Source of the DNA: Arcuatula senhousia
Taxonomy: Eukaryota > Mollusca > Bivalvia > Mytilida > Mytilidae
NCBI GenBank assembly: GCA_963971305.1
Contig: OZ020307.1
Location: 63,981,702-64,045,701, forward strand
DNA: 64,000 nucleotides
Direction: 5' to 3'
Made by a program: the position numbers and the translations under genes. Positions 1-21,984 of this stretch are shown here, piece by piece. A model generated the notes under the pieces. That model did no database searches and was not told where the DNA came from. It saw only the letters and a list, made by a program, of their open reading frames with translations. Position 1 is the first letter of the stretch. Every line of letters begins with the position of its first letter.

Positions 1-640
1 TAGTAAAAAAAAGCAGAAGTACGAATGGGGTATCCGAATGTCAAAAGTCCGAAAAGGCAGAGACAAAACTAGTAAACACCAACAATAACAGGACAAAAAC
101 AGACAACATGTAAAACATGGAAACACAAAATACTGAATATCAATCAACAAAGCGAACTCCAGTCGAAACAAGAGTGAACCCAGGTGCTCCGGAAGAGTAA
201 GCAGTTCCTGCTTGCTATACCACACTCATTGCGTTGCCAATAGTCCATTCAGCGTGTCAAACCGGTAAAGGAAGACACAACAAAACCCTATAACAAACCA
301 ACATCTGCACTCATCTGAGAGATCGAAATCCCATATTTGTCTATAAGTGCATGATGTCTTCCAGTGCCAAATAGCCTCGTGGAAGGCTGCTGGTGGTTGT
401 CCATTGTGGTTTTTCTAAAATGCCGTTTAATTGTGGGCTGTATCGCGTACACTTATTCCACATCTCATTATTTTCTATTCCGTAAAATTTCTTGAGTGAA
501 GACAGCTACCGAGGAGCAACAAAACCCTGTGTGGGCATTTTTTTCGTCAGACGTTTCGCTCTGCTAAGGAAATCGATGTAAGTCCCGCGTGCTTTGGAGT
601 AACGAATCAATTGAGATACGTAATTCAAAATAAGAATTGT
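1..640 (-). repeat. Family A retroelement tail, minus orientation, with small insertion
   Basis: Closely matches the reverse complement of 4800-5290 (AATGGGGTATCCGAATGTCA at the left end, AGTCCCGCGTGCTTTGGAG near 580). Relative to that copy, about 110 bp are inserted around 370-480; this insert contains GTACACTTATTCCACATCTC, a word shared with 2890 and 23115, so another repeat has inserted. Confidence 0.8.
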
Positions 641-807
641 GTAATTTGAAAAACAAAATACCAAAACAAACTCTGAAGATTCTATGATCCTGCAGATTTC
701 ATATTATAAAGCATTGTAAAAATCTGCAATATTGTTGTAGAAATATATTATTCATTGTTAGTTAAGTATTCCTATAAGAATATCTAATTAAGATATTAAA
801 CAAATAC

Positions 808-9593
<8,786 letters not shown>

Positions 9594-9599
9594 CTTAAA

Positions 9600-11476
9600 A
9601 GGTGAAAAAGGATAATCACAATACTTACTAACTAGAATGATCAAATGAAAAAAAGACAAAACCAGGCAAACAAATACTGAAGAAAAGGGTCAAGTAAAAC
9701 ACAAAATTGTATTTTTTTCTCTACGCTTTGAACTTAACGATTACTTGGATTCGCATGCATGCCCATAAGAAAGCAGACAAAACGGATATGGATATGTTAT
9801 GAATAAACGGATAAAGATATCTGATATTTGGGTTAAGGAACTCTATAGAGCGGTCCTCAATACCCGCTGTCACACATCTGACACGTGTTTCTCGACAAAA
9901 TGAGCCAGTTTGACTTCCTCAAATTTTAATTATTCAACCTCCACTTATTTGCGCTTATTTATTTCATTTCGTCTCCGACTCACGTCCTTACAACTCCAGT
10001 TTCCAGACCATTCGACACCCACTTCCTGTCCCCTCGAACATTTGTCCCTGTCTGTCCCATAGGAATGGATATGTTAAGTTAAGGTAGTAACTGTAAGATA
10101 CAGTTCGGTTTTGTTTTCAAGTTAGTTTCGGAGAGTGACATCCTACAATTTTTAAAGTAAAATACAAAGGTCGAATTTAAGTAGCTATAAATTAAGAATG
10201 CCTTGTAATTTAGTAACGAAAGTGTGCTCAACTGATAGCGAATCTATCAGAGATAACATTTTTTTGACAAAATATAAAATTATTCGAAAAAACGGAAGTT
10301 TAGCGTCCCTTTTCCGGCATGGTGTCATTTTTATTTTACCGATCTTTTGAACGTTTTTATTAAAGCTTGTGTTTAATGTAAAAAAATGCGACGTCATTTC
10401 TTGAAAAAATAAGCCGGTCGATGTATAGGTTTTATACTTTTAATAAACAGCCAGGTTTATGTACTTCAGAGCATGTATAACACTATAGAGGATTTAGTGC
10501 AGGTTTGAGTCTAATCTAGGCTTGAATTATGGTAAAAATGTGTAAATTTTAGTGTTTTTTCATGTATAATTTAATTGTTTTCGGAGTTATCGGTTTGTAA
10601 TGAAAAGATCTTTTTTTTGCAAGTAACAACTAACTGGAAGATAATCTTAAATGTAAGGATTTCAACGATGTATGATAAGTGTTTATTAGCTTAAATATAG
10701 TTTTAGAATAGTTATTGGTAGAAGCGTATGTGCTGCAAAGCTATGAACGTTTCTGACGTTTTACCTAGAAGTGTGTTTTACTACCTAAAATATAAAAACC
10801 CTTGGTTATCTTACGGAATATTTCCGGCTATGGTTTATACTGGCAAACTGAAGACCGTCCTGTGTTTGACCTTTTACATAAAAGGACAATGGGGATAAAA
10901 GGTAGAAAGCATAATAATCTAAGTCTGGTATTTTTTTTTTGGACTGAAAACTCTACCAGCGGTAAACGATAACCGGTATGCCCCATGCACCAAACTATAC
11001 TTAAAAGGTTCAAAATAAGTATGTACTCTTTAGATTCGATTTTCATTTTTTCCGGGCGGAATCAAAACCCTTATATATACATGTAATAACGTGTACCCGG
11101 ATCTTATCAGAAACACGTGGCTATCAATTTGTACATGTATGTTGTTGGTTAGGACAAAAGAAGGAACGACAGGCGGAAAAGAAAACATGTAAACCGGAAA
11201 AATAAAACCAAACTTAAGTCAAAGGAAAGTAATATTAAATCATAACATTTAAATACTACGTGTGTTTTGATAAAACAAATAATTTTTCATTGTTTAATAT
11301 TTACAAAAATGAAGAGAGTAGTGAAGTGTGAAAAAAAATTAAATAATATAAAAAAGAATAACGGGGGATCCATTCACTGAACAACCGTATTTATAAAGAG
11401 ACAAAGTTCCTTATTTTTCCAAAATTTTCGACAATAAATGCCGTCCTGGCACAACAAGAAAAATGATCAGTAATAA
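9600..11476. other. Upstream flank of TTC38-like gene; no gene recognised
   Basis: AT-rich DNA that should contain the missing first exon(s) and promoter of the TTC38-like gene. I could not identify an initiator exon with a phase-0 donor. Small ORFs here have no recognisable content. Confidence 0.5.
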
Positions 11477-11787
11477 GGAACGGACCATTTAACTTGAAGG
11501 GGGGCCTTGATTTTTTGTTTTGGCATAAAAAATTATTTTGTGAATGCGTCATGACAGAATTTTTATTTTTTGAAAGCGTCCCGACAGAATAGTTCTTTTT
11601 TATTATTAGCATTATTTTATATGGCAGAAATTCTTCTTAAGAATTGTTTTTTTCTTACCCTCTGCTGCCAAAATATTTTTTTCATCAAAAATCATTTTTA
11701 AAATATTTTTTTCATCAAAAATCATTTTCAAAATATTTTTTTTAGGAAAAAACCAAGCCCCCCCTTTCAAGTTAAATGGTCGGTCCC
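11477..11787. mobile_element. MITE with ~40-bp TIRs and TAA target duplication (PIF/Harbinger-like)
   Basis: Ends GGAACGGACCATTTAACTTG and CAAGTTAAATGGTCGGTCCC are inverted repeats that extend inward through a G-rich block and a T-rich block. TAA flanks both sides. The interior includes a ~32-bp tandem repeat (AATATTTTTTTCATCAAAAA, 11690-11750). Superfamily is inferred from the 3-bp TWA-type duplication. Confidence 0.68.
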
Positions 11788-11789
11788 TA

Positions 11790-11995
11790 AATAAAGGTAA
11801 TAACAAAACTACAGAGCTTGAATGATCAATCTCATAGTCCAGAGAAAATGACAAAAACGAATCAGTCATACCGGAAAATTGGTGGATCGCAATGGTCCTG
11901 ACTTGGTACAGGCATTTCAAACGAAATGGTGGGTTAAACCAGGTTTTATAGCCAAACCTCCCTCTTCCATTGTGATCTTAGGATCCGGTAATGAC
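11790..11995 (+). repeat. Family B dispersed repeat
   Basis: AAAGGTAATAACAAAACTAC through CCAAACCTCCCTCTTCCATT, nearly identical to the copy at 6515. It starts directly at the right end of the MITE at 11477-11787. Confidence 0.8.
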
Positions 11996-13837
11996 CGGAT
12001 GCTAAGTAAAAAAAGTACAAATGTTCACATATTAACAAAAGCAATCAAGCTTGAAAGTTATTTAACTAATCGAAACAAACAAAAGATTTCTCTTTCTTTA
12101 CGAAAAAGCATCGAACAGAAAAACCGTCGCGACAATAAGATATTAAGCTGTTTTTTTTTCTCCAGAAATCAGTCTTGAACCCTTATTTCGTTTTCATGAT
12201 ATGCTGTAAACTCTGTCACTATCTTTGATTAGACTTTTGTAAATATGATATTTTTTTTCAAGCAACTTCTTTAACAACATTGAGAGCTATTTCTGCATCA
12301 GTAGATATCAAATGCATTACACAGACTTTACCTAATAAATATATTCTCTTTTGTAAATTAGAACTCATATTTGATTACCTTACAATCTCTCCATGCTTTT
12401 CTCATTGTTAACCTGTCCTATTGCAATTTTAACCTGTAAGTAAGTTTATTTTTGACTTTTTTATAATTTATGTAAAAAACAAAATATATTATTTTATTAT
12501 AAAACTCCGCCTTCTTACGTGACTTTTAACATCTTCACTCCAAATGAAAACCAAATAATACATGTACATGTTTACATGTATGACTTTGTCAAAAACAAAC
12601 CACCATAACCGCGTTGTTAGCAGTAACTGTTTTTAACATTACATGTATTTCACAAAGCGTTCGATTTATTTAAGCGACCATTGCACAGTAATATCACGCT
12701 TCAGATTTAGAGATCTTGGTAACTATGGTAAGAATTAATTCCTGTATTTATATAATGCCAAGGCGATTGTACGGTCGTTTTTCTTTCAGCAGCATTTTAA
12801 AGTTAAGGAGATAAAATCTGTTTCGTTCAATCTTTTTATTTTTGCTTTTTTGGTTTAGTTTTGTTTCTTATATATGTTTTGTTTCTTTTTTTTTGTTGTT
12901 CTTGCTTCAATTATGAAAATGTATAAGGATGAATGACATCAGTTCTTTGTTCCAAAGCCAATGACCCAATAGATACAATAAGTTATACTAAGCAAGGCGC
13001 AATTTGACCGAAAACAAATACCTTTGGGGTTTAGGGGCACAATAGGCTGATAATTGAAAGAAACAATTAACTAAATTGACTATTAGTATATTAAGGTGTC
13101 TTAGAAAAACTGTTTTCTTTGATCAAAGAATCATACGGATTCTGTAGACAGTCTTGTTACTCAATAAAAAATAATTATTAGATAATTTACAATCTACACA
13201 GAAGGAAGGACATTGCCGACGGACGTGATGCATTGTTTTCGTAGTCAATGATTACCATTGTAAAATGTGGTTTGTCCTTACAAAGGACTGAATAAACACG
13301 GAAATAGTTTGTTATCTAATATACATGTAATAGTACATTTGCATGTATAATCCCTTTTCATATGTTGTTTATTTTATCTTATTGTATACAGCTATGTTAT
13401 TTCATGTTCATTGAATCGCCTTTTTTCAAATTATCTCCAAATATAGTCCAACCCGTGCGGTTTACGGGGCGAATAGGCCAGAAGAAGCGCTAAGCTTGTC
13501 GATAAAAGTCCACTAAAGAGTGCTCAAAAAGCCCATAAAGCGACTGGGATGTGTGCCCCAGGTGGTTGAAAGGGGCAGCCCTGTCATAATAAATGCCGGG
13601 GTTGTCAGGCTATAATGCGGAAAATCTGACCGCAAACCATAGTTGTCCAACGTGTGTGGAGAGGGCCACGCTTCATGCACGTAAAAGACCCCTTAGTGGT
13701 CCGCCATGTAGTACACCACATAGGCTAATTTTCCTACCCCAACCCACCTCTCCCCTTTTCCTGTTGTCTTCAAAATTTATTTTTCCTGTGTTTCCAACTC
13801 TATACCTATATTTCATTATCATTAATAGATAAATATT
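11996..13837. other. Intergenic; GC-richer island at 13445-13740
   Basis: No gene seen. 13445-13740 is noticeably richer in G and C (GGGGCGAATAGGCCAG; CGTAAAAGACCCCTTAGTGG) and ends just before the LINE relic, so it may be a SINE or the 5' part of a retroelement; a single copy in the window prevents a decision. Confidence 0.4.
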
Positions 13838-15695
13838 TCAAGAGAAAGAAATGCATCTTTGCTTCTTTCATTGACTTGAAAAAAGCCTTTTACACGGTCA
13901 ATCGCAGTGCTTTACTTTTTAAATTATCTCAGTTAAACATTCCTGGTAACTTTTTTAATGTTCTAGTAAATATGTACAAAAATGTAACATTTTGTGTATC
14001 ACTTAATGATGGGTTAACTGATAATTTGGAAACCAATATTGGTGTTAAATAAGGTTGTATTCTAAGTCCTACATTATTTTCCCTTTACATTAATGATTTA
14101 ATTTGTGAATTTGGATTTGACTGTGAACCTGTATTGTTGAATGGAAAATCTATACCATGTTTATTGTATGCAGATGATATTGTGTTATTGTCTGAGTCAT
14201 CTAATGGTTTACAAAACTCTTTAGATAAATTGAAATCTTTTTTGTGATAAATGGAATCATGAAGTGAATATAAACAAAACAAAAGTTATTATTTTTAACA
14301 AATCTGGTAAAATGCTTAAAGGATATTCATTTTATTACAATAACCAACTTTTAGATCTAGTAAAGCAGTATAAATATCTTGGTATTATTTTAAAGCCATC
14401 TGGTTCTTTTGTTGATGCCATTTGTTATTTATCTAAGAAAGCCAAGAAGGCCATGTTTTGTATAAGCAAAGCTATTTTTTCAGAAAAAAGTAATATTCCA
14501 CTACACATGAAACTATTTGATACATGTGTGAAACCTATTTTATTGTACTGTAGTGAAATATGGACTATACTTCAGATATTGAAAGGTAAATATTTTATGG
14601 ATTTTGAACATAACTATGATCAATTCATCCCAACCAAAATACAACTTCAATTTTCAAAATACATATTGGGAATTCATAAGTCAGCTTCTAATTTAGCAGT
14701 TTTTGGTGAGTTGGGACTGTACCCATTGGCTATAAATGCACTGAAATCTAGTGTTGAATATTGGTTTCACATTTTAAAGGCAAAAAATACTGACCTAATT
14801 TCTAAAGCTTACGAAGATAATATATCAGTTGGGAACAGTTTATTTGATAAATTTAAATTATTCTTGAGTTTTATTGGTTTTAACCATGTTTGGGAAAACC
14901 ATGGAACGTTCTCTATTAAGAAAACCCTGAATGCCATATTTGACAAGTTAAAGGACAGGTTTCAGAGTCATTGGCTTAAAATGATGTTTGATGATAGAAG
15001 ATCAGTTGGTGGCAATAAGTTAAGAACATATCGAAAGTTCAAAAAGGATTTCGAAAGGGAAAAATATTTATATACTGATGTTGATAAGCGTGTACTTTCA
15101 AATTATATTAGAATTCGTATTAGTAATAGTAATTTGAATATTGAAAAAGGAAGACATGAAATTTAGCAGTAGAAGAAAGGGTATGTGAGTTATGTCATGA
15201 TGGTATTGAGGATGAGTTTCACTTTTTAATGTATTGTACAAGATTACAAACCTTTTTTGTAGTATTTCTGAAATATTACCTTCTTTTTCAAAGTTATCTA
15301 CGGAGAAACAGTTTTTACTTCTTCTTACAAGCAACGATTTAGATATATGTAAAGTTATTATTACTGGAGTAAACAATATGTATAATTGCAATCTAAAGTT
15401 AAAAAAAAATATTGATTAATAACTATTTGTTTCTTTTTAAGAATATCAATAAGTTGGGTCAAAGATAGATAACTCTATTCAGGTTCTAGTCCTCAGCTGG
15501 AATAACACATAACTTATAAAATGGGTGTCTTATTATAATCAAAAATTGCTCGCTTATATATAATATGTTTATATTAAATATGCCTGTATTTTATGTTCAT
15601 ATGAACACTTGTTTTGTTATTTTGTATTTGTATTTTGATGATAGATCAATTTTTGGTCTTTATATCAACAAAATTACTTACTTACTTACTTACTT
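13838..15695 (+). pseudogene. LINE (non-LTR retrotransposon) relic: reverse transcriptase to 3' end
   Basis: The plus strand reads as a decayed RT: FIDLKKAFYTVNRSALLFKL, then GCILSPTLFSLYINDL, then LLYADDIVLLSES with the YADD catalytic motif (14166-14180), then VNINKTKVIIFNKSG. A stop replaces Gln at 14049 (GVK*GC), a one-base shift occurs near 14240, and another near 15162. After that shift a zinc-knuckle-like CELCHDGIEDEFHFLMYC follows. The relic runs into an ACTT-type microsatellite (15676-15693), a common LINE tail. The longest remaining open piece is 14264-15166. It is inactive. Confidence 0.85.
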
Positions 15696-16511
15696 TATCA
15701 TTATCATTTCATGTTCATTTTATCACATTTTTCATGTTAATCGCCTTTATATAACCTAAATAGCGTTGCAAAAGGCGTAACACACCAACTAGCTCACTCA
15801 CTCACTCAATCACTCCAATATAGCCGAAATCGTGCTGTTTTGCTGTAAAGCAGTAACAAACTTACTAACTAATTGTTTGACTCGGTAGATATTTTTCATC
15901 AAGAAACTCTCAGTTGCTCGTTATTTTGAGACTAGTAAAAGTGATCTGTCATCGCTCATAGCTTTGAAACCCTAAGTAAACATTTCGTTTGATTTTGGCC
16001 TTTTTCATCAGAAATTGAAGGTCAGATTTATGTGTACGTTCCAGAAAGAAGTCAAGGTTGGCAAAATTGTCAGATGATTGGCATTGGACCAATGTGTCAA
16101 TACCAACAGTTGGTATTGCATTATGGGCCAAACAATGGACCCGTACCAACTGTTGACGTTATAATATTTACCCAATGTTGGCCGACCAAAGTGCATCCAT
16201 CGGTGGTTAAAACGTTGGATAAGAGAGGATTAATGATGTACTCATCAAATTATACATGTTGCCGACAAGCAAAATGATGTTTGGCCTATATCGTTAGACA
16301 ACAAGAGGCCAACGAGGCTGCCAACTAAAATCCAACGTTGGCCAAACATACTTTTGATCTGGGGTATCTTTTCCCTCCTTTCTTTATTCAACAGTAAGCT
16401 TAAGCATGTCCAAAAAAAACACCATGCATGAAACATATATTATGTAGAAACACTTTCATGGAACATTAAACCAACTATGTACTATTATACATGGTTTTTT
16501 CCATTTGCACA

Positions 16512-16650
16512 CCTGGCCCCAGTTTCATAAAACATCTCAAATTTGAGATTTCCTCAAATCTGTCTTCAACTCAAATATTGACCAATGAAATTGCAAGAAA
16601 TCTTAGTTGAGGAAGGATTTGAGGAGATGTTTTATGAAACTGGGGCCTGG
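16512..16650. mobile_element. 139-bp MITE with 27-bp inverted ends
   Basis: CCTGGCCCCAGTTTCATAAA continuing ACATCTC is mirrored by GAGATGTTTTATGAAACTGG then GGCCTGG with one mismatched pair zone (AG/CT). The central part also folds (CTCAAATTTGAG). It lies just upstream of the SLC16-like gene and could influence its promoter or form a hairpin in a transcript. Confidence 0.75.
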
Positions 16651-16978
16651 TAAGCTCATCGTGAGGAGTTCATGAGAGGAGATGGGGAAAAATACAAACA
16701 TGTACAGTGCACGTAAAGTTGGTTTCTGTAAGCCATGTGTTAATGTTATATGTTTGTTACGGTCAAAATTTAAAGAGAAAAAAATGAAACAAAAACAAAT
16801 GTTCTGTACATGTGTTTGGTTTTCTAATTTTAAAATTAAAAACTGCATACAGTATCCAAAAGTTTACCAAAACTATTTTACATAAATTCACCTTACTAGG
16901 GTTAATTATTTGCCTTTCCAGAACATAAGGACACAAGCAGATGCAACTTTGATTGCAACTACATGTACCGAAGATAAC

Positions 16979-19900
16979 ATGGAAAATAAAGTCCCTGGTT
17001 ACGACAACATCCCCTTGAGTGAAATGAAAACTACAAGAGACACCGATTGTAAGCAGTATCAAAAGGAAAGTACTAATATGAACAAAGCAATCGACAACGA
17101 CACTGATTCAAAGGCAGACTGTGATGATGGGGAAAGCTCCCAACGGAGCCACATAAATAACTTTGACATTGATTCTAAGGAGTTATCCGGTGTTGATGGG
17201 TTGGCATCTGACAACAAACAATCAGTAGACACGAGAGACGTTGATTCCGGTCCTGACGGCGGATGGGGCTGGGTTATCGTTTTGAGTAGCATGCTCATAC
17301 ACTTTATCATTGGTTTGTTATGTTTAGATTTTCTCACCTCCAGATTAAAAGTTGCATAATAGTTATATTATAAATGAGCTACAAGAAACATCGGGGCATT
17401 CGAATGTCTAAACTCAGAAAGGATTAAGACAAAACCAATAACATAAACGAGAAAAATATGAAGACAGAGACATTAAAAAAACACGGGCTATCAGCAAGGC
17501 TAACTCAAGCTGTAACTAAAGTTTACTCGTGTAATCTTAAAAGGTAAGTTGTTCCTGCCTAGTGCATAAAACATCCGTCGGGATGTTAATGGTTTATTCC
17601 GCAGGTCAAATTAATCATGTAAAAAGAACACAGCAAAAGTAAGCTCTATGAAAACACTGTATAGTAAGCTGATTTTCTTTCAATCTGTTGAACAGCTTTA
17701 AAAAATAACGAAATTTTCTTGTAAAAGAAGAAATGAAATACCCTAATCGGTAAAATAACAATCCACAAGCAGCATTTACCGGAGACATTATAATAACAAA
17801 ATTTGTAACAATGAAAAACGCAACATTAAACAAACTTTTCTTAAACTAATTTGCGATTTATGGTCTTTTTTTGTTAAATTTGATTTTGCAGCTGGATTCA
17901 ATCGAGGAGCAGGGATATTGTATCTGAAGTTCCTTGACCGGTATAAAGAATCTTTTGCTATTACAGCCTGGGTGACATCCCTCTCTGTCAGTCTGACACT
18001 ATTAGCAGGTATACGTATTATTATAAGACAAAACTTATTTGGAGGGTCACTTATCAAATGTCTGTCTGTTCGTTTCCTGTTTTAACTAATCTAAGAGCAA
18101 TTTTTTATAAGCCGCTTTGATACAATTTCAGAAAAATTCACAAAAGTGATAAATTTTGCACGGAGATACACAGTAAGAATCTACATCACCGGGTATTGAA
18201 AGATCTGGTTAAGGCTGGAAATTTGAAGATAGTTAAAAAAAAACATTGTGATGTGTGATTTGGAACATTGAAATGGACAATGGGAGAGAATGGTAGACAA
18301 CAGTTCAGCATTAGAGTGTTGTCTACAATTTTCTTCCTTAACCATTAAGACTTGTTTTTTTTTACTGTCTTCAGCTCTCATAAATTATCATTCATGAGAG
18401 ACTAGCACTATTCAAGTGAGGTCTATAATGATCAGAAGAGCTTTAACTATTACAGTTTAGATCAGTTCTAACATTTCTACTGCCAGGCTGTCGTGACAGT
18501 TCTGGAACTGTTATAACCCAGGACATCAACAGTTGTAACCTGTTCTGGGGAAGAACTGTCATAAACTGTCCCAGTCCGTGGCACTTCTAGAACTCTTCTA
18601 GGCCATGACAGCTGTTTAAACTCTTCTAGTCCTTGAAAGTTCTTCTTTCTGGCAGTGCTGTGCTCTAGAAGGCTCTGGTAGTTCTAAAGGACGTCATGTT
18701 CTGTTTATTGTAATGTTTATTGTAATGTTTTGTCAGCTATGTTGAGATTTTATAGTGTTATTATCCGCTTTTTGTTAAAATTGTATTTTCGATATCCATG
18801 CAAGTTTTATTACTTTTGACAATGAACCAGAATAGTTCTAACTGTCAAGATCTGTCAAGGCTTTAAAGTGTACTGTCAGGGCACAGAGCGGGTTTAAGCT
18901 GCCAGGGCGTAAGACTGCTTAGAACTGTAAAGGCTTAAAACAGTTTTGAATTTGTCGTGGGGTAAAACTCTCCAGAAATGTTCAATGACGGGACATGGAC
19001 CTCAACATGATGTTTGTAAGATAATTTCTTCATATAATGTGTATTTTACTCCTTCATTTAGGTTGCGAAAATGATACATGTAGGTTCTGCATGTTATCAT
19101 TTAAAATGATTTGTTATAAAATGTTTAATTTGTTGTAGGACCTATCGCCTCGATTTTGTGTCAGAGATTCTCCTACAGAAAGGTAGTGATAGCTGGTGGA
19201 ATCATCCTGTCTTTGTCAATGCTGATTTCTGGCTTCTCTTCAAACATTTATATCCTGTTTGTTAGTTACGGAGTCATTGGAGGTATTGTGTTTGGTATTT
19301 TGATTTGAGAGTCAATATTGTTTCACGTCTTAAGGCTAATTTAAACAAAAATATAAACAAATATAAACAAAAAGTTAGGGATCGAATCTTAAAGTTCAAA
19401 ATAAAAACAAATCATGAAACATTGAAGACAACTACACCACCTAAACAACCACATGTAACTGTAATACGTAATAATTGTCATGACAACAGCCAACCCAAAC
19501 ACAAGTACTTTACCAATTTGGTAGAAAACTCGTAGTGCTTAAACAAAATACAACGCCTTGCACTACCACTTCCAATTTAACAAGAATTTGATTGCTTGAT
19601 GATATCATTATTATTGTAGTTATAGAGCAATTTATGTTGAGACCATGTACCAAAATTCACTTGAAGAAAACCTATTTTATTGAAATGTTAATATGCAGGT
19701 CTTGATTGCTTAACTTTTGTACATGTATTTTAGGAATAGGCAAGGCTTTGGCATACGGGCCGGGAGTTGTGATTGTTAGTTTGTATTTCACTAGAAGACG
19801 AAGTTTAGCTATAGGCCTGGCTACCTCAGGGGTAGCCCTAGGATCGTTTGCTGTACCGTTCATCGTGGAAGTTGTGTTCGCTGCCTATGGATATTCTATT

Positions 19901-21794
19901 GCTTTCGTTGTCATGACAGGGATTTCACTTGTGTTGGTTGTCTGTGGAGGTCTGCTAAAACCCATTTCACAAAAACACAACACAACAGAAACAAATACTA
20001 AGTATGTATACAGTTGTACAAATTCAATCGTAGACTGCTAAGTGTTGCAAAAATAACGAAATATAACTCCCATTCTTACATGTATATTATAGTAGTTGTA
20101 TAACGTTTTGGTTTTGTCCGTCAGTCAGTTTTTTTTATGTACACTCCTCATACAGATCTGGAGTTTAATTGCCATATTTCAGTTCCCATTCCTAGATTAA
20201 TGACGGTTTTTTTCTTAGATATATCTGTAATGTTTTGATGAGGTGGTTCTCTAAGAGTCATGTCGGGTTTTTCTTTTTCTTTTTATTTGTAGTAAGGAGT
20301 CGAATCGACCATCCAAAGAAGCTAAAGAACAGACAGAGAGAAACAACAAAAATACAAATAAAATGAAAATGAAATGCACTGCCACTGATATCGAATATAA
20401 AGCAGCTTTTAAACCGAACCTTCATGAAAAAACTGAAGCCAACGAACGAAGAAAGTTTAGTTTGTTGATTTTTAAGAATATACGTTTTGCAGGTCTATGC
20501 ACTGCAATATTTTTCTATTTTATTTCATTTAAATCAGCAGTTATATTCCTCCCTGCTCTCTCAGTTAATATTGACAAAAATAGCTTTGAGAGTTTCCCTG
20601 TTGTTGTGATCGGGATCTTTGACGGAATAAGCCGAATATTGTTTGGTTTAATATTTGACTGCCCAAAAATTAAACCAATCAGAATGTATGTATATACTTC
20701 GTCAATCCTACTTCTTGGAGTCGTCACCTTTGTTATACCGTCCGTCCGTACAACACCAGAACTCGGAGTCGTGTGTGCCATATTTGGACTTTTCCTGGGT
20801 AACTGTGTGGCCCAGCAGTCTATTATAATTGAAGACATTCTTGGAGTAGATCATTTATCGAATGGGTTTGGCATACTGTCTTTCTTTGGAGGTATAGGAA
20901 CACTTATTGGTCCGCCAATAGCGGGTAAGTTGCTTTAGAGTATAAGAGTTGAATAAAGGTAATAACAAAATTACACTTGGAGGATTTATCTCAATGTCAA
21001 AGAGAAAAGACAAAACATGAAAGACACACCGGAATAGTTACAGATCGCAATGGTCCTGACTTGGTACAGGCATTTCAAATGAAATTGTGGGTAAACCAGG
21101 TTTTATGGCGTGCCAAAGGAAGAAGTACTCATGTTTTTTTTTTTCAATTTCGAAGGTCTAAAAATCAAAATTAGGATAAACTGAGTCGAAACATAAGAAA
21201 GCAATTACACGAGATAACTCAGGTGCTCTGGTATGTAAGATTAAAAAAATGTTTTTGTTTTCGAAAATTAAACAAGAAATTTACAATTTAAAAACATCTA
21301 ACAAAGAATGCATCTTCTTCGAGTTCTAAATTGATGTTTTTCATAAAACTTAATGTAGCTAAACCACTTTAAATTAAAAATACTTAAAAAAGAAGAATTT
21401 GTGGCAAAACTCTTTCTTGTTGTAAGTGAAATTAAGAATGGCCAATCATCGTATTTGTTAACTATACATAGTTTACAAAATGATAAAATCATGATTTTGC
21501 CTGTAAGGGAAGTCGTTTCCGGGAAGAAGCAAAGGATTCGAATGCTATAAAAATAAGAAAAGAAAAACATATAACCAACTAAAAAAACATAAAGTTTATC
21601 TGGCAGCCACATGTAGTATGCTACTTTTCTTTTTATTTTGTATAGGACTAATGAAGGATATATACGGTTCATATAAGTTTGTGTTTTACATCGGAGGTGT
21701 ATCTGGCGTGGTCGGTGCCTTCATCTTGTTTGGAGCAAATATTATCCATAGCAGGTTACCGAAGAATAAAAACAACAAGAAGGAAACAAAATAG
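16979..21794 (+). CDS. Monocarboxylate transporter-like MFS protein (SLC16 family), complete, 6 exons
   Basis: Coding exons 16979-17312, 17892-18008, 19139-19282, 19734-20001, 20293-20924 and 21646-21794 (stop TAG) have consistent AG/GT borders and phases and give 547 residues, the usual SLC16 length. Residues 93-98 are DGGWGW, the SLC16 signature entering TM1. Exon 4 carries the second family hallmark, GKALAYGPGVVIVSLYFTRR then LAIGLATSGVALGSF. Residues 288-345 form a charged K/N/E-rich loop as expected between TM6 and TM7. TM8 holds D398 and R402 (GIFDGISR), matching the D/R pair of MCT1. The first 90 residues are an acidic, disordered cytosolic tail. The lysine of MCT1 TM1 is not obvious in AGFNRGAGILYLKF, so substrate is not predictable. 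The start is M at 16979, because an acceptor (tttccag) ends at 16921; an upstream non-coding exon is implied. Role: proton-linked or facilitated transport of a monocarboxylate or similar solute across the plasma membrane. Confidence 0.9.
17370..17600 (-). repeat. Family A tail, strongly diverged
   Basis: CATCGGGGCATTCGAATGTC, AAGACAAAACCAATAACA and GTTGTTCCTGCC follow the order of the minus-strand family A tail. It sits in intron 1 of the SLC16-like gene. Confidence 0.5.
18452..18980 (+). mobile_element. ACAGTTCT-rich MITE copy in SLC16 intron 2
   Basis: Begins TACAGTTTAGATCAGTTCTA and continues with many direct and inverted ACAGTTCT / AGAACTGT words, as in the better-preserved copy at 57193-57782. 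The right end is degraded. Confidence 0.65.
20953..21125 (+). repeat. Family B dispersed repeat in SLC16 intron 5
   Basis: AATAAAGGTAATAACAAAAT to GTTTTATGGCGTGCCAAA; shares GATCGCAATGGTCCTGACTT and CAGGCATTTCAAATGAAA with the other copies. It begins about 28 nt after the exon 5 donor. Confidence 0.78.
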
Positions 21795-21984
21795 CACTGC
21801 CAAGTAGCGTTTATTTGAAACTCTTTAGGAGCGACTGCATTTAAAAACTCTTACTACAGTTATACAATCATGTACGATTGGTTAGTTTTTAAGTCTATGG
21901 TTTTATACGTATGTTTTTGTGTTTTTATTATAAAATTGATTTTCAAAGTTTAATTTGTTTTGGCAATTTGCACATGTTTTATAT

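Noticed and set aside
16910..16978. Start of the SLC16-like protein at 16910 (MPFQNIR...)
   Set aside because: It crosses a clear splice acceptor (tttccag ending at 16921); the first ATG inside the exon is at 16979.
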